Shown here piece after piece: positions 21,201-30,300 of a stretch of DNA of 64,000 nt. Both the position numbers and the translations under genes were made by a program. Source of the stretch: Euptelea pleiosperma (taxonomy: Eukaryota; Streptophyta; Magnoliopsida; Ranunculales; Eupteleaceae). The DNA lies in NCBI GenBank assembly GCA_035048495.1, contig CM068541.1, positions 6,331,929 through 6,395,928 on the forward strand, read 5' to 3'. The notes under the pieces are model-generated. The model did no database searches. It was not told the DNA's origin and was given only the letters and a program-made list of their open reading frames with translations. Within the stretch, counting starts at the first letter, position 1. Each line of letters starts with the position of its first letter.

Positions 21201-24200
21201 GCGTCGAAGGCCTGCATACTCGGTGGTTGAAAAACCACTAGGAGGAGCTGAAGGAAGAGGGCTCGCTAGGGCCTGTCCTGGAAAAGGAGCAGAAGAATCC
21301 ACACTGACTGTATGAGCACTGGAGGAGGTTGGCTGGCTAGGACGCCCATGTAGCTTCCAACACTTGGCACGCACATGCCCTAACTTGCCGCAGAAATCAC
21401 ACTTGGGCCTCTCTCTAGGCAGAGACTTCCCAGGAGAAGATCCAGTAGGAACATAAGATGGAGCTGAGGTAGGCTAATGAGATATACCCCTCGAAGGCTG
21501 CTGTAACTGCTGAGGCTGATAAGCAGGAGACGCTGCTAGCGCTGATCGCTCTAGAAGGGGATGCTCACTCTGAAGAGAGATCCTCCTACTCTCCTCACTC
21601 TGAAGATAGGCATACACCTCACTGAGAGAGGGAAGATCCATCCTACTACTCAAAATCTGAACCCGGGCAAGCTCATAAGACGGATTGAGCCCAGCAAGGA
21701 AATCAAAGATCCGGCCCTTCTCTATATATCGACGAAAGGGCGCAACCTCTGATGGGTTGAGAGGCTGATAAGAGTAGTAATGATCAAGCTCCTGCCACAA
21801 GGTACGAAGAGCAGTGTAGTACTGGGAGAGAGACTTCTCCCCCTGCCAAAAGTGGGAGATAGTCTGTCGCAGCTGAAATGCCCGTCCTGTGTTTTGCTGC
21901 TGTGAGTAAGTCTTCTCAGTGATCTCCCAGACCTCTTGCGCTGTGCGCATAAATAAGAAACTCTCACTGATATCAGGCTCCATAGAGTTGAGGAGCCATG
22001 ACATGACAGTAAGATCATCTGTCTGCCACTGTCGATAAGATGGATCAGTCTTGGGAGGCTCAACTGTATCTCCCGTAGTGTGACCCAACTTCCCACGGCC
22101 TCCAATAAACAACCGTGCTGCCTGTGCCCAACGCAAATAATTCTTGCCGTCTAGCTTTACTGATGTGATCTGTAAGCTAGGGTTCTCATAGGCCAAGTGA
22201 TGCACCATAGGGCCTCCAATACCAGTGGAGGGAACATCAGTGCTCACATTTGACCTTGAAAGAGAAGGCAAGGAAGGAGTAGGAACCACGGGAGGCGGTG
22301 GATCTGCCATGAAGAAATAGGGCCAAGAACAACTATAGGGCGAAGAGGAAAGTCACAAAAAAATCACCCCAGGATCAGAATAAGGCAAAAGAACCAGACC
22401 AGAGATTGTAGGAGCATCTACACAGGGTATATAGGACCCAAGAATTTCTCAAGAGACCAAAGAAAGGAGCTGGATGGAGAATGAGACTCAACACATACCC
22501 ATACGAACCTCAAAATGGAGCATAAGTAGCCCGATGAAGGAGGAAATAGGTATAGATGTGCAAACAAACATCCTAAAACCAGAAGAACCCTGAAGGAAGG
22601 TGTTTAGAGTCGAGTGGATGGGATTTTTTATCAAACCGATGGACATAGGGAGCAATATAGCCACCGGCGGTAACTACTTGGGGAAGAAAACTTCCCACAA
22701 GTCTCAAATCTTGATGGATCCTTTAAAGAAAGGTATCCACATGTCGGTTAGGTTGGGGAGGACTAGAACGAAGCAAGAAACCCCTCGAAAAACTTCATAT
22801 AATGGTCGAAAAATGAGCTGGTTCGCAAACTGGTTTGTGCGAAAATTTTGTGAATAATGGCCAAAAAACACCTCAAATGGATCCAAAAATTCCCAAAAAA
22901 TACCCAAAAAACAGGAAAAAAGGAGATCTATCAATTGGTGAAGGTTTCAGCAAACCTCGATTTTCGGGTTCATAGAGCTGATGACGTCAGCCTACGGTCT
23001 GATGACGTCAGCAGGCGTCAGGTTGCCTCTGGTTTGTATCCAAGAACACTCCGGCGAGCCTCGACGGCAGATTGCTCTGATACCAAGTTGAATTGAAGAG
23101 TAGAATTGGAGAATTAGGGTTAGAGTTAGGTTTGTGGAAGAGAGAAAGAAGAGAGAGAAGAAAGGATGTCAATTGTGCTTAGGTCACAATGACTCCATAA
23201 ATCTTATTTATGTAAGTCCCAAATACGAAAGACAAATATACCCCTCAAGGGGTATTTACAGAACTACCCCCCCGATACATATAAAATACGTATTTCTACG
23301 TATATGATAACAAAGGATATATTACGAAACTTGAAGAATGAAACTAGTGGCAGAAATTTTTGATAAAATAGTTTGAAAAAGTTTAAAATAAGAAACAATA
23401 GTAAAACATAATCATCCCACCCTCATGCCTGATCTATTCTCAGACCCTAATTTCAACTATAAATAAAAGAACCGAGGCCTAATTTATTGTGTTAAAAAGC
23501 TTCAACTCTGCAATGGCAGATTGAGAACCTCAATGGAAGCTCCACTTTAAGAAGTGCCAAGAAATGATGTTTTTTTCTTCCAAAGCCTAGTCTCGAACTG
23601 CTTTTTAACTCAATAGCAGACTGGCAACTCAATTGGGAGCTCCTCACTAATAATGTGCCAAGAAATGGTGTTTTGTGCTTCCAAAGCTTAGCTCACTACT
23701 GCTCTTACAAATGGAGTGAGACAGTTGTACAAGAAACTAATGCAGTTGGAACTCTTTGATTTATCTAAGTCGATAGGAAAACTTGTTAATTGGAACAATT
23801 TGGGCTGATCGTTTAGATATTTTTTGGTGCTTCTGATTTCAGCTGATCATACTAAATCTTATAACCATTAGCAACCCTAACTGTCCTTGGGAAACATTAT
23901 TTTTCTAATACAATGGACATTATTACAATGAAATGTTGAATATAAACCATAATAACACTTTTGTTATTTTGGTATTTGGTTGAATATGGAGGTTATTAGT
24001 TTCTTGAATAGGTTTTTATTATGATTTGAGTTTCTCCTGTGTATCACTATTGTTATTTGTAAATGTTTTACATTAGAACCTTCTTGTTAATTGAAGCTAA
24101 TCTCATGCTACATAAGTGCTTAAGATTGACAATAAGATGGAAAAATAATCAACTTTGAAGATTTGTGTTTACATAAGAATGGAAATTATGAACACTCTAG

Positions 24201-25109
24201 AATCCGCGATAAACACAATTTCTTTTTTCTGTGCTTATACAGGGAGCAACTGTGAGTATAGTTGGGATAAGGTTTTTGATGATGATGACGATAACACCTG
24301 GGGGATCTATGCATTGATCCAAACAGTTCAATTGAAAGGGCCACTCTTGGATGGGCCATAGTTCAAAATTCACACATAGGATGACTGTAATTGTCTAGTC
24401 AAGAGCTAGAACAGCTAAATGTGGTATATTCAATGGTTGTGAAGGATAGCTGAGAGTATGATTTTGAGCTTGGGTCTGTCCAAGAAGTGGTCCACCAATC
24501 GAAAGTATGTTTCAATGAGTTGTACATGTAACACGTGCAAGGTAGGGGTGCAAGATCCAAATTTATGTCTGTCATCAACACCTTACATGGAGTGCTTTTG
24601 GGAAAGAAATTTCCTTTTACTTGGAAACTATCTGGTGGTTTTGAGCTTCAAGTTGCAAAGCCATATCTTATATGTTGTGTAACATATTGCAAGGTCATTG
24701 TCATATGTTCTTACCATCTTGTTAAAAGAAAGTTCCTCCATTCATTTCTGATTCTTACTTTGACAGTTAAAATTTGTCTCAAACTCATAGCCACTATAGT
24801 CTGCTGACAAGTCTAATCTGTATTGACTCGTTAATCATTTGAACTAATATTTCATAAGCACTCTTTTCCTGTTGGTTTCTCCCACTGGAACTCACAGGAG
24901 TGTTATGTATACTGCAGCCATTAGCTCCAATATGTGAAGTATGTGGTAGCGAAAAGCCCAAAGATGTTGGTACCAAGTTCAAGATCTGGTCTTGCAAATT
25001 TTGTACCTTGGAAAACAGTGTGAAATTGGAGAAGTGCTCAGCTTGTGGGCAGTGGAGATACTCATATGGGGCGCCAGTGTCCACCTCGGGACCCAATCTC
25101 GGCACCTGA
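15225..25109 (+). CDS. WSS1A: WSS1-type DNA-dependent metalloprotease (WLM domain plus two RanBP2 zinc fingers)
   Basis: Four exons, 15225-15379, 15490-15685, 16900-17496 and 24918-25109, join in frame to 379 residues ending TGA 25107-25109. All introns are GT-AG. WSS1/SPRTN proteases cut proteins crosslinked to DNA, in the nucleus. Residues 1-117 hold the WLM core: MDLGDLNKVWEIKPL, FCPKNPSLLGLNVGGG, then the zinc site HELCHNSHGPHN (H94, E95, H98, H104, fitting HExxHxxxxxH). Residues 118-305 are a probably disordered linker with FDIPGRRLGG. Two RanBP2-type fingers follow: one starts at W306 (WECGTC) and closes with CEVC in exon 4; the second is WSCKFC...CSAC from W340. Intron 3 is about 7.4 kb and splits the first finger because a copia element sits in it. 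The motifs are intact, so the gene looks functional. Confidence 0.9.
15686..16899 (+). other. intron 2 of the WSS1 gene
   Basis: Begins GTTTTC and ends TTCTAACAG. Its sequence is T-rich, with a T run at 16451-16471, and no element with clear ends or coding sequence is visible. Confidence 0.7.
17646..17872 (-). repeat. 3' LTR of the copia element
   Basis: 227 bp, all but identical to the copy at 23086-23312. Immediately preceded, in element orientation, by the polypurine tract. Confidence 0.95.
17873..17883 (-). promoter_or_regulatory. polypurine tract of the copia element
   Basis: Minus strand TTGAGGGGGAG directly abuts the 3' LTR. The pol stop codon TGA (17882-17880) overlaps the tract. 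Confidence 0.85.
17880..21473 (-). CDS. pol: copia pol region: zinc knuckle, protease, integrase, RT, RNase H
   Basis: Open frame continuous with gag but separated from it by one TAG (21476-21474). It begins with a CCHC knuckle (CDFCGKLGHVRAKC). Counting from GTG 21374 as residue 1: protease IIDSGASEHMTG (D98); GAG-pre-integrase SWHARLGHVS with CETC; integrase D293, D356 and E392 (LDIVHSDVWG, LRTDQGGEY, NGVAERK), a DD35E spacing; RT from about 680 with ARLVAKGYTQ, LDVKNVFLHGDL and the catalytic YVDD at 847-850; RNase H with YTDADWAG (D1011), SSAEAEF and LYCDNKAA (D1088). It ends VADVFTKG...DIYAPT. No internal stop or frameshift in about 1,197 codons. The catalytic residues named are present, so the enzymes could be active if translated. 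There is no obvious start codon of its own near the 5' end. Confidence 0.93.
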   Translation of the reverse strand, partial: PTSAPSYVPTGSSPGKSLPRERPKCDFCGKLGHVRAKCWKLHGRPSQPTSSSAHTVSVDSSAPFPGQALASPLPSAPPSGFSTTEYAGLRRLLQQLDGPSATSSTSFAQSGNTRLAHHVSLPSSSPTWIIDSGASEHMTGLSSLFSTYSICSGRDKVKTADGTLSSVSGKGNILPSPQLLLSSVLHVPRFTSDLLSVSALTKSLNCSVTFSPTSCVFQDLETRRTIGTRHEAYGLYLLDGRLPEPTALQSSASSSSSSRIDVVLSWHARLGHVSFQYLKLLFPSLFVSVSFSALHCETCELSKHCRSNYPSRGNRSSTCLDIVHSDVWGPSPTTSIFGFRYFVSFVDDHTRCTWVYLMKTKDKVHSIFKGFHKMIQTQYGISIKVLRTDQGGEYMFGGLQHYLIDHGICHQNSCSYTPQQNGVAERKMRHLTEIARSLLIGSQVPKSYWSDAVIMAAYLTNRIPSRVLNFQSPIQVLVPGSPLFTIPPRIFGCVCYVHILGPHRTKLDPKALKCVFLGYSSTHKGYKCYHPSSGKKFVCMDVTFREELSFFSPTSLQGESRSEERWTVPLPAISLSPPLEFESSPPTLITSGIDSTPGAQKELKVYSRREKAKADPVPVVPTLDPGNPPLLSIPVISPSTDATDLPIALRKGVRSCTQHPLSNFVSYDALSPSYKAFITSLSTILIPSSVAEGLAQPRWKTAMIEEMKALDKNGTWELVDLPRGKKPVGCRWVFTVKHKADGSVEKYKARLVAKGYTQTYGIDYVETFAPVAKMNSIRVLLSVAANQEWPLHQLDVKNVFLHGDLHEEVFMVPPPGFTPPGQSSKVCRLKKALYGLKQSPRTWFERFTLSVKKLGYTQSQADHTLFVKHQGKNTTALIVYVDDIILTGNDAAEVAKLKLQLAEEFETKDLGPLKYFLGIEVARSSQGIFISQRKYVLDLLQDSGRLGTKPVETPIEQNHQLADASGELLQDVGSFQRLIGRLTYLSLTRPDIAYAVSVISQYMHSPRGVHLEAAHRILRYLKSAPGRGLLFEKNGHMRIEAYTDADWAGAKDDRRSTSGYCTFIGGNLVTWRSKKQPVVARSSAEAEFRAMAHGLCEMLWLKVLVAELGFPVSGSVSLYCDNKAAISIAHNPVQHDRAKHIEVDRHFIREKIISGAVCTPFVKTDEQVADVFTKGVPSWQLHKCLCKLGMRDIYAPT
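21474..22310 (-). CDS. gag: copia gag (capsid) protein
   Basis: 278 residues from ATG 22310 to TAG 21476-21474. After a proline-rich start (MADPPPPVVPTP) it has the copia gag core: ITSVKLDGKNYLRWAQAA, MSWLLNSMEPDISE, VWEITEKTYS and LRTLWQELDHYY, with a C-terminal Q-rich segment ending SRGISH. The frame is exactly that of pol, the two being divided by a single amber codon; in most copia elements gag and pol are one open frame. Capsid protein would package the element RNA in the cytoplasm. Confidence 0.88.
   Translation of the reverse strand: MADPPPPVVPTPSLPSLSRSNVSTDVPSTGIGGPMVHHLAYENPSLQITSVKLDGKNYLRWAQAARLFIGGRGKLGHTTGDTVEPPKTDPSYRQWQTDDLTVMSWLLNSMEPDISESFLFMRTAQEVWEITEKTYSQQQNTGRAFQLRQTISHFWQGEKSLSQYYTALRTLWQELDHYYSYQPLNPSEVAPFRRYIEKGRIFDFLAGLNPSYELARVQILSSRMDLPSLSEVYAYLQSEESRRISLQSEHPLLERSALAASPAYQPQQLQQPSRGISH
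22311..23073 (-). other. untranslated leader of the copia element
   Basis: 763 nt between PBS and gag ATG with no conserved open frame. It contains two perfect TGACGTCA palindromes (22982-22989 and 23003-23010) 21 bp apart, a bZIP (TGA/CRE type) binding sequence. Confidence 0.7.
23074..23085 (-). promoter_or_regulatory. primer binding site of the copia element
   Basis: Minus strand TGGTATCAGAGC, complementary to the 3' end of plant initiator tRNA-Met, directly after the 5' LTR. This is the standard copia primer site. Confidence 0.9.
23086..23312 (-). repeat. 5' LTR of the copia element
   Basis: 227 bp, with one difference from the 3' LTR, adjoining the PBS on its inner side and target duplication AAGGA on its outer side. 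Confidence 0.95.
23318..24917 (+). other. remainder of WSS1 intron 3
   Basis: 1.6 kb with no coding exon. It includes a short diverged direct repeat (23505-23590 and 23595-23690, both with CAATGGCAGA/CAATAGCAGA, GTGCCAAGAAATG and a CTTCCAAAGC block). It ends at ACTGCAG before exon 4. An alternative acceptor (CTCACAG at 24897) would bring a stop codon in frame. Confidence 0.6.
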
Positions 25110-26810
25110 GTGTTGTAACTGGGAAATGGGTAGCTGTTGACACTCGAATAATTTCTTGCAAGTTATTTGCTGTGACATGGATATCACATGTTACAGATTT
25201 ATCTCTTTATGATTTTTGGAACAGCTGAACGAACAGCTGAACTGGACTGATCAGCACATATTGTATAGTATTTGGAGCTGCTTTCTTCTTGATAGATAGT
25301 TAAAAGTATTGAAAGAAGTTATTGCTTCCCGTACAGTGTAAGCTGGAATCAAAGATAGATTATATCAGTAAATTTTTTTTTTTTTTTCAGTCTTTAGATT
25401 ATTGCTATCAACGGATATATATATATATATATATTTTTGATAAGTCAAATGCATTAAGGGAGATCAAGAAGATCTCAAAACAAGGGTACAAAAGGTAGAC
25501 AAAAGTAAAATAAAAGAACACCCAAAAAGATAGCAATCACGCTACTCCCTCCCAAAATGGTATCAAACCTAAATACCATGTCACTAAAGAAAACTCCTCT
25601 CATTTATGTTAATAAGAACCTCTTGAAATCCAATGGATATTTTGAATCAATAGTTGAATTTGAATCCGATTAAAGTTACTAGTGCCTTTTGGTTTATAAA
25701 ATGACGCAATTGTGGGATCCACATGCAGTCATTTTTGGTGAGGATGGTCTCCTCACGGTGGAGATCATCCTCACCTAAATCAACTTCTAAACTACCAACT
25801 CTATCAAATATGGACTTAAATTTAATGGGGAAAAGAGATGGTTGAAAAATTTTCAACTTGTAATCCAATTTTCACAAGGTTGATATCCATGTTGAGAAGA
25901 ATATCATCACCGAAAATCAGCCCTTAACTCATCTGCATGTGGGCCTCTACAATTCTCTTTTTTTTTTATTTTTAATTTTTTATCATATCCAATTATTCAA
26001 ACATGGATTCGAATTTTCAACTATCCATTGACACCCCAACTCTAGATGCTGTGCATCTATGCCATGGGTGAGCCTGGGGCATAACTCTTCCTCAACTTTT
26101 GATCCTGACTCGTTTAATCTTTAATCCGAGAAAGATTAGACCATGCTATGATGGTTATGATCTTAACCTGGGAGATTGCTATGATGGTTTTATCAAATGT
26201 TTTCTTCAGTGTTGCCTGCATGCTAATAGTCCCATGTAAAGATTGAAGAGTCTGGTCACTGGTGCAACTGCGACCTCGAATCCTTTATGCTTTACTTATT
26301 TGATGTTTGGAAAGAGGGGGCAAAGGAGAGGTTGCAGAAGTGGCCCTCGACCAAGACCAATAAAGGGGTTTTGAATAAGAGATTGGAGAAAAGGTTTCAA
26401 TGAGGAAGCTTCAGCCAAAAATGGAAGCCCTAGAACAAGGGAACAGGAGCCTTCTCTCTCCTATTATAGAGGAAACCCTATTGACCTTAGGGATTGGTTT
26501 TTTTCTTGTTGTCAAGAATGCCCTTATGTGGCAGCTTGCTGATGAAGGAAGGGCAGCACTCACATGCTTGGATAGATCTAAGGTGGAAGCCGGGCCCATG
26601 GTGGCATTGTGCCCAAGAGAACATAAGGGATTGCCCACAGACAACAAAACAAGGAGATCAACAAGCATAACTAGTGAAAGCCCTGTAACATTCAGATTTT
26701 CAACTTGCAATATTTTAGCTAATTAAAAAAGCTATTTATGATCACCTGCACTAAAAAATAAAAAAGGTGAGATTTACATAACTTTGATCCCATTGTTAAG
26801 GATCCCCTTC
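25110..26810. other. WSS1 3' UTR and intergenic DNA
   Basis: A TA microsatellite lies at about 25413-25433. 25715-26030 contains fragments of the GGTGAGGATGATCTC family. A plus-strand frame (26400-26726) and its antisense partner have no recognisable domain and I do not call a gene. The ZIP 3' UTR occupies the right edge. Confidence 0.4.
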
Positions 26811-29046
26811 TTAGTCCCATATCATCACAACTGCAATCACCCCAACTCCCAACAATACAGCCAAGAACTTGTGATGCGGTGTGTTGACCAGAGCATGTTT
26901 CTCTGGGGTGTAACCCTTCGAGAGTAGATGATTTATCGATACATAGATGAAGATCCCACATGCAAGACCCATTGATATGGCAAATATCCAATCTGCCAAA
27001 GCACCCTGTGTAGTAGCATCAATCATGATTCCAATGGCCACCCCAATGGGGCTTGAGATGGCAAATGCAAATGCATAGGCTACACATGATAAGAAGGGGC
27101 GATTGGGGATCATTCGCAGGAGAGCTATTCCCATTGCGATTGCTGCAAATACCTTGTGTAGACTGACTGTCCACATGGCTTTCCAAGCATCATCTTTGGT
27201 CTCGGCAACTCCAATCGCAATACCTTCGAAAACAGAATGAAAACATAGCGCCAATATTAACAAAATGCTGTCTCCAAGCGAACTTGCGGTCCCAAGTGAA
27301 GGTCTTACAAAGTGGGTGCCTGTGCTCTCGTCAACCTGTTCAGGCAAAGAACCAAATATCAACTTTCAGCATATACCCACCAAACTTATGTCTGTTTCGC
27401 AGATATGAATCACAGAGACTAAGCTCTCCACATGATTGAGTACAAGATGAACTGCGAAAAATATTAGGTGTGCGAAGGGTAGGGCTGCAACTCGGACACG
27501 CATGTGTGTGTAGTATGTCAGACTTGGGTTGGGCCTTAGCCCAACCCTAGTCCAACCCAATTTGATCAGGTTGTCAAAATCCAGGCCCGAGCCCAACCCA
27601 TGTACTGAAGGGGCCAACCCAACCCTGACCCAACATCGGGTTGAATTCGTCGGGATCAGGTTGAGCCTGCCCTAGTGAAGGGGATATGATAGTTTCTCTT
27701 CTATGGCCCTACTTGGTATCCTGTCTGTAGTTTGCAGGAAAATGTTTGTAGGCAATAATAGATTGGATTGAGTACTGCACAATTGGTGAGATTTTTTCGA
27801 AATCTCAAAAATTTCGTAGAAAAATCGTAGTCTTTTGAAAAAACTAATAAATTTCAATGAAATTTGGAAAAATTAAAAAATTTTAGAACAAAAAAATGAA
27901 ATTTCTGTAAGTTCTATTTTTCATATGGGGTGAAATTTAAAACCTTCATATAATAGTTTCTCTACTATATCTCACCTGAACCCGTGATTGGGAGGTTCTA
28001 CCATTACTGCTGCTTTTCCCCTGTTGGGCACTCCCTGCAAACAAGAGAAAATAGTAAGAAAGTGATGAAATTAGGAAACTTTGACAAAAAAAAAGTGACC
28101 ACAAATCTGCAAATCTTCTTAAAGCAACTGCAATAGTTTTCGTTCATTCAATCAGTTTGTCGTAACTGGGGAATCATCAACACAACTTATTAACAATTAC
28201 TACCTAAATTAGTAAAAATATGTCAAATTCAGTCTTCTTACGATAAAATTTTTAAAGGATTTCATTATATTTTCATGGAAAACACAGTTAATTCAAATGA
28301 TCTCAGTAAAATTCATTCTCCGTGAATACTCAAAGATCGTCCAAGCTATTTTTTTTCACTCTTCTTGAATCATTAAAGCTCTTCAAGATAGCTCAAGAAG
28401 ATCACAGATGATTTTACAAGCTCTTAAATCCAAATTTCTTGATAAATATCAGTTGAAGTAACGGAACCCATATCTAAAAATCTATCTTTTTACGAAAATT
28501 CACCAAAAAACACTCCATAAATTAAAAAAAAAAATTCCAATTTTAAGAAATAAAAGACATCTTGAATACCAACTAACCTGGAAGCTCAATATCACCATCA
28601 TCTCCGTCCCTCGGCTTCGCATAAATATAGGAGATCACACAATCCGCCAACATGGTGAGCAAATACCCAGCGCTGGATAACATAAACGCAAACGGGTACT
28701 CATTAGTCGTCAGATCCTCAAAGGTCTCATTGGCATCGCTGAGAAAATGCATGAGAGCCGTCGCTAAGAAGACCCCACCAGCGAATTGCGTCCCTAAGAC
28801 AAGAAAACCCTCGTTCCATTTCAAAAAGTACGGTGATATACCACCGATGAAAGTTCCAATGAAAACAAGGATCAAACACCAGATCTTGACGAGGATGAGA
28901 GAATTCGATCTGAGATCTGGTTTATTATCTTTTAGTGTTGTTGAAGAATCAGATTCGGCGTCTTCGTCGTGGTGGCCGCCATGGCCGGAGACGGAGAGGA
29001 TAAGGAAGAGGAGGAGAGAGATGGAGAGGAGGAGAGACCGAGCCAT
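26811..29046 (-). CDS. ZIP-family zinc/iron transporter (plant ZIP2/ZIP11-like)
   Basis: Exons 29046-28578, 28034-27976 and 27335-26811 join in frame to 350 residues, within the usual plant ZIP range. ZIP proteins import divalent metals into the cytosol. Residues 1-21 form a signal peptide, followed by the short metal-binding-like HGGHHDED (22-29). Spans fall at about 50-71, 82-106 and 117-143 ([20 protein letters not shown] in the second). A cytosolic loop (about 144-196) follows, then spans IV-VIII. The transport signature is intact: [11 protein letters not shown] with H209 in span IV and [11 protein letters not shown] with H236 in span V. The variable loop lacks the usual HxHxH stretch; it reads [12 protein letters not shown] then S/Q-rich. 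All introns are GT-AG. Nearest subfamily is judged from memory of ZIP2/ZIP11. Confidence 0.9.
27478..27676. repeat. CCCAACC-word repeat in ZIP intron 2
   Basis: GGGTTGGGCC, GCCCAACCC, CCAACCCAA and CGGGTTGA recur in both orientations over about 200 bp between AGGGCTGCAACTCGG and TTGAGCCTGCCCT. It has the same one-word foldback style as the TTATAACGG elements. It lies in intron 2 (27336-27975) of the ZIP gene. Confidence 0.5.
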
Positions 29047-29640
29047 TGAGATTCATGGTTGGATTTAGATTGTAGGGTTTAAATAGGATTAGGGTTTTGG
29101 ATGTTTAATTTATGAGGTTGGTAACGAAGAGAGAGAGAGAGAGAGGGGTGAATTTTCTCTGAGTACTGCAAAATGTGAAAAATAGAAAGGAGTACGACAC
29201 AGAGAGAGGCAGAGAGATTACAGGACGGACGCTATGACAGAAGTTTTACTCCTATTTTCACGCCGTTGTACTACGCTTCGCGGGGTTTGTACCATGAGTG
29301 TGACACGTCTTCACTAACGTCCAACCGAGTAAAACTTCTGTTACAGTCAAAACGCACAATACCACCGACGTGTACGAGCTACGTGGCACACTGTCAGTGG
29401 ACGATGACCGTATGGATGTTTCGCCACCCACCCACCTCGGTGGACTTCTAACAATGGTCGATCAGTAGCCAACGCCACTACCAATGGACGACACCGCCGC
29501 CTACTCGCGAATAAATGAGATCCAGCGAATAAAACGCGTTTTAGACGTATTCGGGTTTAATTCGGCCCAAAGATTCGGCTAAAAAAAAAAAAAACCAAAA
29601 ACAAAAGCAACAACAATAACAACAAAACAAAGCAAAACAC
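29047..29640. promoter_or_regulatory. ZIP 5' UTR and promoter, then repeat ends
   Basis: A GA microsatellite (about 29129-29144) lies in the leader or core promoter of the ZIP gene. Further upstream are two facing-out ends of another foldback family: GACAGAAGTTTTACTC at 29240 and GAGTAAAACTTCTGTTACAG at 29328. The same end occurs at 53757 and 53989. Confidence 0.45.
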
Positions 29641-30300
29641 TAAAAGGGGCAAAAATTCTAATCTTCGTCCCCATTTTTCAAACCCACCTCACGGTCCCCC
29701 ACTTTTCAACTGAGTTTTGACTATTAAGTTAAAAAATTCATGACAATTTGATAATTTTAACCCTCAGATGTATGGACATTTTTTTAACAAACATTTGATC
29801 AAACTTTTTATACTTATATCTTGCATTGATGGGTATGTAAGATCATGTCCATATATAGTCATCTTATAGACCTTTATATTTTGTTCACGAATTTTTAACA
29901 TCGAATTTTTGGATAATAGTTGAATAAAACACGAATGAATGTATTTGCGAACTTTTGCCGTTCCTCGAATTTTCGACCGAATTTTTACCAACGAATTTTT
30001 AATCCATAACCAAATAATACTCGAACATTTCCCGGCTCAAACTTTTGCCGTATCCGAACTTGGCAACTAGGGGTAACACCCATTCCGATATTTCTAATCC
30101 CATCAAATGTGGTTTTCAAGTAACATGGGAAATATCGATGGTCCATAATTCTTCAACTTCTAAACCAATCTAAAATATCGAAATGATTTGAAATTTTGTG
30201 AGGGTGATCTCCTCAACATAGAGATCATCCTCACCAAAAATCAGCCATTTGACTCATCTTCTATGTGTGTATGCCAAAAATGGGTGTCACCCAATCCCGA
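29641..30300. repeat. CGAATTTTT-word repeat and GGATGATCTC-family copy
   Basis: 29870-30060 repeats ACGAATTTTT, TCGAATTTTT, CCGAATTTTT and related words, another single-word composition. 30060-30300 is a reverse-complement copy of the 46845-47115 repeat (ATCAAATGTGGTTTTCAA, GGTCCATAATTC, GGTGATCTCC, ATGGGTGTCACCCAATCCCG). Confidence 0.45.

Larger units (their letters stand above)
17646..23312 (-). mobile_element. Ty1/copia LTR retrotransposon, antisense in WSS1 intron 3
   Basis: Complete element of 5,667 bp with 227-bp LTRs at 17646-17872 and 23086-23312, flanked by the 5-bp target duplication AAGGA (17641-17645 and 23313-23317). In element orientation (minus) the order is 5' LTR, PBS, leader, gag, protease, integrase, RT, RNase H, PPT, 3' LTR; integrase before RT defines copia. 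The two LTRs differ at one position that I can find (A versus G in the AATACRAAAGAC stretch), implying a very recent insertion. LTRs start TGTTATC and end CAACT in element orientation, so the 3' end is not the usual CA. The element's own Pol II direction opposes the host gene. Confidence 0.95.

Noticed and set aside
24898..24917. Acceptor CTCACAG at 24897 for WSS1 exon 4
   Set aside because: Entering there brings a stop codon in frame after eight codons; ACTGCAG ending at 24917 keeps phase 0 and completes the second CxxC of the zinc finger.
26400..26726. 108-codon plus-strand frame and its antisense partner (26411-26710)
   Set aside because: No recognisable domain, no splice or promoter support, and it lies in the 3' flank of two convergent genes.
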